The notes under the pieces: generated by a model
What the model was told of the DNA's origin: nothing
The model's database searches: none
Seen by the model: the letters and a program-made list of their open reading frames with translations, nothing else
Program-made: the position numbers and the translations under genes
Origin: Archivesica marissinica
Lineage: Eukaryota; Mollusca; Bivalvia; Venerida; Vesicomyidae
DNA length: 64,000 nt
Reading direction: 5' to 3'
NCBI GenBank assembly: GCA_014843695.1
Contig: CM026404.1
Coordinates: forward strand, 89,542,179-89,606,178
In this document: piece after piece, positions 36,501 to 48,719 of the stretch
Numbering within the stretch: position 1 is the stretch's first letter
Layout: every line of letters begins with the position of its first letter

Positions 36501-39500
36501 GGTTAAAATGCAGAGTATCACCATTAAATACAACATTTGAATAGAAGCAGTGGTTTATAATGAGTCAGTGTACAATACTTGACAGAATTTTGTATGAAAA
36601 TTGTAAGGGGGTGAACACCCACCCACCCCCCTGGGTAAATAATAATTATACAGTATAAACCTAGAAATACACACTGGCAACCATTCCTAATGCTTAGAAA
36701 TCTAGTATATGTTTGTTTGTTGGATTTTGGGTTAACCCATTCAACACCAAGTAACTGACATGGACTGGTGCATGATATTAACCCATTCAACACCAAGTAA
36801 CTGACATGGACTGGTGCATGATATTAACCCATTCAACACCAAGTAACTGACATGGACTGGTGCATGATATTAACCCATTCAACACCAAGTAACTGACATG
36901 GACTGGTGCATGATATTAACCCATTTAACACCAAGTAACTGACATGGACTGGTGCATGATATTTTCAGACCAATAAATTAATAAGAAAATTACATTTGGA
37001 CCAGTTCATTTATCAAAATGGGTAATTTTTGTCTAAAAATAGTAATATTACTGGCAAAAAGTGCAGATCCTGATGAGACGGCTCGTCACGAGCCGGCTCA
37101 TCTGGATCTACACTTTTTCTAAGTCTATTGAGAGGCATGTGATGTTAAAAGTGTCAAAAACCACAACAACAGCTTATACGATATGGTGGGGGAAGATCCA
37201 AGGTGGTCTTCCCTCCGAGCAGTATTCAGGCATAACAGTAGAAGCATCGACCCCTCCACAAACCACACATGAAAGAATTCGACACCCCCAGTCAGATTCG
37301 AACCTACAGCGGTGAGGGATAAGTGTTCAAGTCAATGTCAGTAATCACTCGGCCATGGAGGCCTCCAGAAGAAATCTATTAAAAGATCTTCTTTGGGTAC
37401 TTCAATTTTCACCTTAATATTAACCCTTTCCCTCATACAGAAACTCTTCTGAGCTTGATGATATTAATATTTCATATAGTGCAAAGAGATTCATATTTAA
37501 AAATACTTCTATCTATCTCTCTTCCTCTAATGTCGAACCCCTCTCACATCTTAACACTTTCCCTCATAGAGATTTAGGTTAATATACTATTATATTTTCA
37601 TACAAACGACAGCCATTTAGCTATCATGCAGTGGATAAGTAGTCGCCATATCTATCCCACCTCCATAGATATATTACTGGGATTTTATAGAGATTTAGGT
37701 TAATATACCATTATATCTCCATACAAACGACAGCCATTTAGCTGTCATGCAGTGGATAAGTAGTCACCATATCTATCCCACATCCATAGATATATTACTG
37801 GGACTTTATAGAGATTTAGGTTAATATACCATTATATCTCCATACAAACGACAGCCATTTAGCTATCATGTAGTGGATAAGTAGTGGCCATATCTATCCC
37901 ACCTCCATAGATATCACTGGGACTACATGAGATTCTGGCCTTTATTATGAACATTGGTTTGGCTACTACATTGTCAATGTATGTCGTATTGGTAATGGCG
38001 TCAAGAGGTGCTTCTATGGGGGAAAGGGTTAATGTATGTCATATTGGTAATGGCATCAAGAGGTGCTTCCATGAGGGAAAAGGTTAATGTATGTCGTATT
38101 GGTAATGGTGTCAAGAGGTACTTCTATGAGGGAAAGGGTTAATGTATGTCATATTGGTAATGGCGTCAAGAGGTGCTTTTATGAGGGAAAGGGTTAATGT
38201 ATGTCATATTGGTAATGGCGTCAAGAGGTGCTTCTATGAGGGAAAGGGTTAATGTATGTCGTATTGGTAATGGCGTCGAGGTGCTTCTATGAGGGAAAGG
38301 GTTAATGTATGTCGTATTGGTAATGGCATCAAGAGGTGCTTCTATGAGGGAAAGGGTTAATGTATGTCGTATTGGTAATGGCGTCAAGAGGTGCTTCTAT
38401 GAGGGAAAGGGTTAATGTATGTCGTATTGGTAATGGCGTCAAGAGGTGCTTCTATGAGGGAAAGGGTAAATGTATATCGTATTGGTAATGGCGTCAAGAG
38501 GTGCTTCTATGAGGGAAAGGGTTAAATGTATATCGTATGGTAATGGCGTCAAGAGGTGCTTCTATGAGGGAAAGGGTGAATGTATGTCATATTGGTAATG
38601 GCGTCAAGAGGTGCTTCTATGAGGGAAAGGGTTAATGTATGTCATATTGGTAATGGCATCAAGAGGTGCTTCTATGAGGGAAAGGGTTAATGTATGTCAT
38701 ATTGGTAATGGCATCAAGAGGTGCTTCTATGAGGGAAAGGGTTAATGTATGTCGTATTGGTAATGGCATCAAGAGGTGCTTCTATGAGGGAAAGGGTTAA
38801 GTGGAATTGATTTGTTCAATGACATTTAATTCTTACTTTTAATTGTTTCAGGAACATCTCCAGATGCAGGTTTTCCTTCCAGGTTAATAGATGCTAGAAA
38901 AGATGATTTCACATCAGTGAGAAGCTTGCCTGCCTCGTCACCAGGGGGCGTATTTTCGAAACGTGCAAACTGGGAGGAACCAAGAAGATATAGGGCGTGA
39001 CTAGAACACGGAGAAATCTGTATCAACTGCTGACATGTCTGAAATAGACAAGAAAACAAACAAGTACAATCAAACCTGTGTTTACAGTCACTTCTATTAA
39101 CCGTTAGCATACTGTAGGTCAAATGAGCAGATGAGGTCTCGAGAGTGATTAATATAAGTTGTAAGAACTTGTTTCGCAATCAAGCTAAAATAAATTTGTG
39201 TAAACTAAATGAGCAGATAACAAATCAGGCTTGACATTTCATTTAAATCGTCCCATTAAGCCCAACTTTCTAGGAAATATAAGAAAAAATATTACACATT
39301 TGTTATCTGCTCATTTGACCTACAGCATGCTAAAGGTAAAACAGCCAACCTGTATACAGTAGCCAGTTACAAAATTCATATATTGTTCAACAATTAACCT
39401 CTACTGAGCAGCAACCGTAACCAAACACTTTTCATAACTCCATTGGCTGGCTGATGAAGACAGGTTTCACTGTATATTACTAAATGAATGTACCGGGTAT

Positions 39501-42500
39501 CGATGAAGTTGTTTCATGGGCTTACCGTATTTAGAAACTATGCTATAAGTATCAATAGTTATTCCCTAGACAGACTAATGGCTGTGCACCTCCATGCTGA
39601 CCTCCTCACAGTGTACCTGATGCGACAGAGATGACCATATGTTAACCCTTTCAACACTACAGGCTTCTAAATAGACTTACAAAAAGTGTAGATCCAGATG
39701 AGACGGCTCGTGACGAGCCATCTCATCAGGATCTGCACTTTTTGCCAGTAATAATTATTACTATTTTTAGATAAAATTACCCATTTTGATAAATGAACTG
39801 GTCCAAAGGTAATTTTCTTATTAATTTATTGGTCTAAAAATATCATGCACTAGTCTATACGAGTTACTTGGGGTTGAATGGGTGCACCAGTCCATATGAG
39901 TTACTTGTGGTTGAATGGGTTAACTTCCAACTCCATGTAACTACCAACAGCACCTAACATCCTTGCATTTCTAGCCATAGCGACATTAATCCACTTGGAC
40001 AACAACAAACTTGGAAAATAATCATAGGGTCACGATAGCATTGTCCTAGAGGTTAGGGGTACTCTCTCCACCAAAAATAATAATTTTTGGAGGATAGTGC
40101 AATGATACAGACAGAGACCCATTCCAGAGTCTCCTCTGGTTCTTTTACGTGCACAGTGTACAGCACTGACACGAGACTTCGGTTTAAATTCCCATCTGAA
40201 AGACTGTTCATTTTATTAGGGTCATATCATTATGTTGACTGATAATACAATGTTATGGCTTTAGCTTGTCATAATTTTATTTAGCAATATTAACCCATTC
40301 AACACCACAGACCTCTAAATTGGCTTACAAAAAAGTGTAGATCCAGATGAGCCGGCTCGTAACGAGCCGTCTCATCAGGATCTGCACTTTTTTCAAGTAA
40401 TATAACTATTTTTAGAATAAAAATTACCGTACCCATTTTGATAAATGAACTGATCCAAATGTAATTTTGTTATTAATTTATTGGTCTAAAAATATCATGG
40501 ACCAGTCCATGTCAGTTACTTGGGGTTGAATGGGTTAACCTTTAGCATGGTGTAGGTGAAATGAGCAGATAACAAATGTGTAATATTTTTCCTAGAAATT
40601 AGAACATTTCATTCAATTGTCTTCGTCTAAAAGCTAATGGTTAACATTGCTAAACACAATTATGACAAGCTAAAGGTCAGATGGTGTTATTGATATAGTG
40701 GTCTGGGATTGGTTGAAAAAGTGTAGGGAAGCCCTTAATAGTTATTGATACATGAACTGATTGGCTGAGTAGGTATTGTCAGCAATAGTGAAAAAGAGTT
40801 CTAAATATTAAAATACAATATATGAGCTGCATTTTGGAATATTTTGGAATATTTTAGAATATTTTCATACTATGTGGTGACAAATAAACAGCATATTATA
40901 AATGCAGGTGTCAGTGCAACATTCACCACCAAATGACCTTCAGAGTAGCCTTTAGTGGGAAATTTAAAAACCCGCAATCGGTCAACCCCATTGAGATTTG
41001 ACATTTTCCTGCAGCTCAAAGGCCAGTCTGTTGAAAACTACTGTCTTTTGTACCAAACTATTTTTGGGGGAAATCTAATGGCACTGTGTGTTATAATGGT
41101 GGCCAGTGGAAATTCCAATAGGGGTGTCTGACCTAAATATGAAATCACAAAATAAAAAAAATTCTATTATTTTTTGTGGATAGGGTACCCCTAATATCTA
41201 GGACAATGCGCAGCACATCTGAGGGCATGGCAGAGTGCACTTCCGTCTATGTGTAGCTGAACATCGCACAGTATATTCACCTTCTCTTGTAATGCTAGTA
41301 GCTGGTCGTTCTGAGGTATTATGGAGTGTGTGATAAGTGCAGATAATCTCTCGCATCTCTGTACGATCAACTTCTCGTTCCCCGCCTGACTGGTGGACAG
41401 GATGTCGAGGAGGTTCGCGTGAGCATCCAGGATAACCCATTCTAGTTGCTTGTACATGTCCCCGCGAGAGATGAACGGCAACATCTGTGTGGCTAGTAAT
41501 GCTGAACTGATGAATAAACCAAATAATACAGTAACAGATAATTGGAAAGATACGGTAATAAGCCAATGAGGGACATCTCTAATTTTCTATTACCTCCCTT
41601 GGCAGATAAAGTCTGATTTATTCCAAAATGTGAATAGGTCATTTAAAGCGACACTACATTAGTGAAAATGCAAATTTCTACAGAATGTATTTTCCTAATA
41701 ATTTTTATATGGTATACATTTTTTCCAAATATTTGCCTCAAATACTGAGTATTTCAACTAATAAACATACGTCGTATATGCGGTTTGTTGACATAACACA
41801 ATAATATAAACATACATGCGTAATACAACTAGTGTATCTTGAATAACACGATTTATGGTACAGATTTACTGTTATATCTCACATTTGTGCCTATATATCT
41901 GTAGACTATTCTTAGTTAAATTATCTCTAAATCACATTATCTCGCGTTTAGTATTGACTCCGATGACAATCAAACATCAATTCAGGAGCGTGGATGATCG
42001 TTATATGAAATCATACTTTCAATCCACAAAAAACACTGTTTATTGATTCAAAGTTAGTGTTCGAATGTATTCGGAAGAATTTGTAGTAGCAATGCATTTA
42101 TACGTGAAAAAAATGCATTTCATTTGCTTTTTGTGATGTAATGTCGCTTTAAGTTATAATCCTATAATTCCCTAACCAGATGTTGCGGTTTTATCGTGTT
42201 AATTAATTGATAACATTCTTTTACAATTAAGTACCCATTGCATATACTGTAGGAGATCTGTCGAGATATAGTAACTTAATAATCTTAAGAAGCGATAGTG
42301 GAATAAAATTGCTAGCATGTTGTGCAAAGGAAACAACGATAAAAACAGAGGAAAACATTTAATAGGACCTACCTACTTTTAGCGAGTAATCAAGGAAAGT
42401 AACTGATCGATGTCTCTCATTGGGACGGGCTGTTTGCTAGACTGGTACGGTGGTTAGCATGCTCGCTTCTCACCATCACAAACTGGTTCAATCCTTGGTG

Positions 42501-45500
42501 ACAATCCAGTGGAAGTCGTGATAGCGCAGTGGATGCGCGTTCGCTTCAGGTGTGAAAGGTCCGGAGTTTGAGCCCCGCTGGAGCCGTTACGATTGTGCCC
42601 TTAGGCAAGGCATTTAATTTCCACGTTGCCTCTTCTCTCTCCCTCGTGGCGATGGATTCCATCAGGAATGAGGTCTCGAGAGAGATTGATATAAGTTATA
42701 AGAACTTGTTTCGCAATCGAGCTAAAATAAATTTGTATAAACTAATCCTTGGCATGGGACGTATGTAGGATTGTACAGTGATCACAAGGGGTAGGGAAAC
42801 ATGGTTTTTCTCCTACATAAAGAATCATTAACCCATTACATGATAGTGGCAGATAAAATCACTTTTGCAAACAGCAAAGAGCCAGATCAGACGGAACAGA
42901 ACGTGCTGTCTGATCAGGCTCTATGCTGTTTGCTATTCGGATAGTGGATCTAAAATATTTGGCTGAATAGCAAATACCATAGATCCTGATCAGATGCGTT
43001 AATACGCTGCAGCTGATCTGGATCTATGTTGTTTGCAAATGTGATTTTATTTACTCAGCAGGCAAAGGGTTAATAGAATTTCATCAATACAAACGAGAGT
43101 GAATAATATAATTTGTAAGAACTTCTTTGGCAATCATTGTAAGCTAATGAGACATTGCTGGCTTTTCTATTACCTCCCTTGGTAGATAAAGTCTGATTTA
43201 TACCGAAATGTATTTAATTTAAACTTTATTGTCACGATTGTGAAGCAAATTCTAACAACTTATATTAATCACTCTCATTGGCGCGGATGAAAGTGTAAAT
43301 GTGGTCATTCGTGCGGAGAAAACACACCTGTCTGATCTGGCGACCACCGTACCATCTCACATACTTCTCAGTCCGAGGATCGAACCTGGGTTGCATTGGT
43401 GAGAAGTGAGCATGCTAACCACTGCGCTAATCGAAATGTATCGAAATGCTGGACAGTTACCCGCGTGCATCCGCATATAACGAGAGGATCAACAAGCTGG
43501 ACAGTTACCCGCGTGCATACGCATATAACGAGAGGATCAACAAGCTGGACAGTTACCTGCGTGCAACCCGCATATAACGAGAGGATCAACAAGCTGGATA
43601 GCTACCCGCATGCAACCCACTCATAATGAGAGGATCAACAAGCTGGACAGTTACCCATGTGCAACCCACATATAACGAGAGGATCAACAAGCTGGACAGT
43701 TACCCACGTGCATCCCGCGTATAATGAGAGGATCAACAAGCTGGACAGTTACCTGCGTGCAACCCGCACATAACGAGAGGATCAACAAGCTGGACAGTTA
43801 CCCGCATGCAACCCGCATATAACGAGAGGATCAACAAGCTGGACAGTTACCCGCGTGCAACCCGCATATAACGAGAGCATCAACAAGCTGGACAGTTACC
43901 GCGTGCAACCCGCATATAACGAGAGGCTCAACAAGCTGGACAGTTACCCGCATGCAACCCACATATACGAGAGGATCAACAAGCTGGACATTACCTGTGC
44001 AACCCGCATATAACGAGAGGATCAACAAGCTGGACAGTTACCCACGTGCAACCCGCATATAACGAGAGGATCAACAAGCTGGACAGTTACCGCATGCAAC
44101 CCGCATATAAGAGGATCAACAAGCTGGACAGTTACCCGCGTGCACCCGCATATAATGAGAGGATCAACAAGCTGGACAGATACCCGCGTGCAACCCGCAT
44201 ATAATGAGAGGATCAAAAGTCGGACAGTTACCCACGTGCCCCCCATATAACGAGAGGATCACAAGCTGGACAAATACCTGCGTGCACCCGCATATAATGA
44301 GAGGATCAACAAGCTGGACAGTTACCCATGTGCAACCCGCATATAACAAGAGGATCAACAAGCTGGACAGTTACATGCGTGCAACCCGCATACAATGAGA
44401 GGATCAACCAGCTGGACAGTTACCCACGTGCAACCCGCATATAACGAGAGGATCAACAAGCTGGACAGTTACCCCGCGTGCAACCCGCATATAACGAGAG
44501 CATCAACAAGCTGGACAGTTACCACCGCGTGCAACCCGCATATAACGAGAGGCTCAACCAGCTGGACAGTTACCCGCATGCAACCCACATATAACGAGAG
44601 GATCACAAGCTGGACAATACCCATGTGCACCCGCATATAAGAGAGGATCAACAAGCTGGACAGTTACCCGCATGCAACCCGCATATAATGAGAGGATCAA
44701 CAAGCTGGACAGTTACCCGCGTGCAACCGCTATAATGAGAGGATCACCAAGCTGGACAGATCCCGCATGCAACCCGCATATAATGAGAGGATCAACATCG
44801 GACAGTACCCACGTGATCCCGCATAACGAGAGGATCAACAAGCTGGACCAATACCTGCGTGCAACCCGCATATAACTAAGGATCAACAAGCGGACACGTT
44901 ACCCATGTGCAACCCGCATATAACAAAGGATCAACAAGCTGGACAGTTACATGCGTTCACCCCATACAATGAGAGGATCAACAAGCTGGACAGTTTCCCC
45001 ACGTGCAACCCGCATATAACGAGGGACAACAAGCTGGACAGTACGCGTGTGCAACCCACATATAACGAGAGGATCAACAAGCGGACAGTTACCCACGTGC
45101 AAACCCGCATAAACAGAGGATCAACAAGCTGGACAGTTACACGCGTGCAACCCGCATATAACGAGAGCATCACAAGCTGGCAGTTACCCGTGTGCAACCC
45201 GCATATAACGAGAGGATCAACAAGCTGGACGTACCGCGTGCAACCCGCAAATAACGAGAGGATCAACAAGCTGGACAGTTACCCGCGTGCATCCCGCATA
45301 TAACGAGAGGATCAACAATCTGGACAGTTACCCGCGTGCATCCCGCATATAACGAGAGGATCAACAAACTGGACAGTTACCCACGTGCAACCCGCATATA
45401 ACGAGAGGATCAACAAGCTGGACAATTACCCATGTGCAACCCGCATATAACGAGAGGATCAACAAGCTGGACAATTACCCATGTGCAACCCGCATATAAC

Positions 45501-48500
45501 GAGAGGATCAACAAGCTGGACAGTTACCCGCGTGCAACCCGCATATAATGAGAGCATAACAAGCTGGACAGTTACCCAACCGGTAACGATGATAAATAAT
45601 CGCAAACCACACATACACTAGAGATAATGGATAACAAAACAAAGCACACATACTTATGAAAGATGTCTTCTGGTGACATAACCTCCTTGATATCTGTATT
45701 CTGCATCAGTAGACGACCAAGTTGTATGAAGCCCCGCATTAAATGTACATTGGTAGGTTGCATTAGGTTCTCAGCTCGCAATATCGGTACAATGTAGCTG
45801 TAAGAATCAAACAGCATTATTATAAGACTGGGAGAGGGTATCACTTCATGACTTACAAGGCAGAGGCAACCAAAAGCATAGTTCTGTTTGAAGTTGTGAT
45901 AGCGCGGTTCATAGCGCGTTCGCTTCTGGTGCGAAAAGCCTGGAGTTCGAGCCCCGCTGGGGCCCGGTACGATTGTGCCCTTAGGCAAGGCATTTAAATT
46001 TCACATGGCCTCTTCTCTCTCCCTCGTGGCGATGGATTCTATAAGGAATGATGAAGTCTCGAGAGTGATTGCTGTAAGTTGTAAGAACTTGTTTCGCAAT
46101 CGAGCTAAATTAAATTTAAACATAGACATGAATGCAAGATCGGGTTTCTCGCCTGCAACTCCATTAAAACTAAAAGTTAAAAGTCTCAAATCCAATGAAG
46201 AAGGTACCATATTTACTCGCCTATAAGACGACCCCCCCTACTTTGGTTCTGTAATCTGTGGTTTTGGCATGGACTCGCATATAAGACGGGTTGATAAAAT
46301 TTACAGCAGAACAAGCAATTTTGGCCAATGCGAGTTGAAGAAATTTTCAATGTCAGAGTACTTTCTTTCCTAATTATCATATGGATAACATCTAACACAT
46401 TTACTGTGGTATCAACCTATTAAGTTTGTTTGTGGTTACTCGTGTAATTGAAAGCTGTTACCAGTGAACAAACAAACAAACATGCCTCTCTACAAAGTAT
46501 TTAGTTATTCGTGTAAAATAGAATGTACTGAACCTCTCCGGGTCTGGGCTCATTGTCTGTTTAGTCCTCTCAGTCATTAGCGTCTCAAATGCTTCAAGCA
46601 GATATATGACACACTCTTTCACCCTAGCACCAGGTCCATCCTTCTTCAATGCTAGCGCAAGTCCCAAATAAAACCTGCAACATTGACTTATAGTAAATCT
46701 GCTATGTGCCAACTTAATATCAAACAACAGAGTTTATTAGGAGAAATTTCACGGACAACACATTAACACGTGGAAGTCGTGATAGCAGTGGTTGTGTGTT
46801 CGCTTCAGTTGCGAAAGGTCCGGAGTTCGAGCCCCGCTGGAGCCGTTACGATTATGCCCTTAGGCAAGGCATTTAAATTCCACGTTGCCTCTTCTCTCTC
46901 CCTCGTGGCGATGGATTCCATCAGGAATGAGGTCTCGAGAGTGATCAATATAAGTTGTAAGAACTTGTTTCGTAATCGAGCTAAAATAAATTTGTATAAA
47001 CTAACATGGTATATAATATAACAGTAAATACATACGTACAAGAAAAGACACACACTCACACATACGAAAATAAATCCAATAGTACAGTCAAACTTGTATT
47101 AAGAGACCACCAAAGGGAAGGGGCTAAAAGCAGTCTCTAAGCAGGAATGGTCTCTTAATACAGGTTAATTTGTTCCTTAACCGATTTGATTCTGAATAAC
47201 GCTCAAACAGTATTTGCAAAGAACATAGAGCCAGATCAGCCACCATGGAACGTTCCGTCTGATCAGCCTCTCTATGCTGTTTGCTATTCAGATGATCTTG
47301 CTAAGACACTTGGCTATGTAGCAAACAACATAGATCCTGATCAGCATGCAGCGTCATGCTGTGGCTGATCTGGATCTAAGTTGTTTGCAAAAGCCTTTAA
47401 ATGTATCCAGAATGAAATTGGTTAACAATACAAACAGGAACTGAAAAGTGGTGTCTTAATACAAGCGGTCTCTTAATGAACGTGGACTTTCAAGCAATAT
47501 TGACTGTATATAAAATACTTAATCTAGTTTCATTGTACACTGCAAGGGCACCATCAAGCATAATTTTCACAGATATTTGAAATCTGAACAATAGATAATA
47601 GTTTCAAAAATACCTTACCAAAACACACCTACCAATATCAACAAAAAGGTATATATTTATCTACATCTGTATATATATGTAATATACATCTAGTGTTTTT
47701 CAATTGTTTGTATTTTCTTTTTTAATAAAGAATTTATTTAACTGATGAATCTGTATACAATAGATATGTCCTGTAAATTATGGATGAATAAATATGTGGA
47801 AGCGCGTTCGCTTCATGTGCGAAAGGTCCGGAGTTTGAGCCCGCTGGGGCCTGATACGATTGTGCCCTTAGGCAAGGCATTTAAATTCCACACTGCCTCT
47901 TCTCTCTCCTTCATGGCGATGGATTCCATCAGGAATGAGGTCTCGAGAATGATTAATATAAGTTGAAAGAACTTGTTTCGCAATAGAGCTAAAATAAATT
48001 TGTATAAACTAATAAATATCAGCGATCATTCTAGAGGGCGATGTGGGCGAAATTGTCGCCCTAGAGACCCTGACAGCGCCCTCTGGGGGCCCCACTTAAA
48101 ACATTTATTTTTGGCTTTTACGATTTTCAAACAAAATTTTGTCTAGTAAGATACACTGGCTTTGACTCCTTCTATTCAAATGTTGTATTTAATGGTTGTA
48201 CTGTGCATTTTAACCCTATTTTGCAGAAGTATATTAAAGAACACCATTTAAGGAAGCGATCACGCGCTTTCTCACTTCTCCCAAAAATTCTGTCCTAGAA
48301 TGAACCTTGAAATATGTTTAATTGAACTGATGAAATTGGAGAACGAACACTGAATACCTGGACAATTGGTGATTAGCATTCCAGTTGAGGCTCGTCTCCA
48401 ATCTATTAACAGCATCGTCATAGTTACCCTGCACCACCAACATGCGACCCACGTGGAAGTTAAATAACGCCTTCGCTTCATCGCATACGAGAGCATCCAT

Positions 48501-48673
48501 ATACTTCAAGTACGCCTGACCCAGGGGCGACTCATCGTCAGTTGCCTTCTGTGCCGCTGCACCTTCCTGTATTAAACATAGATAGATTTTATTTGCACAA
48601 CAAAAGCATTGTGCGTACACACATTTATAGCATACATATTCTTAACATATTACTGGCAAGGTAATGTATATAT

Positions 48674-48719
<46 letters not shown>

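Noticed and set aside
41191..41280. Extension of exon 41281 to the stop at 41191
   Set aside because: Would end the protein early; the GTGAAT donor at 41280 joins in phase to a clearly related downstream exon.
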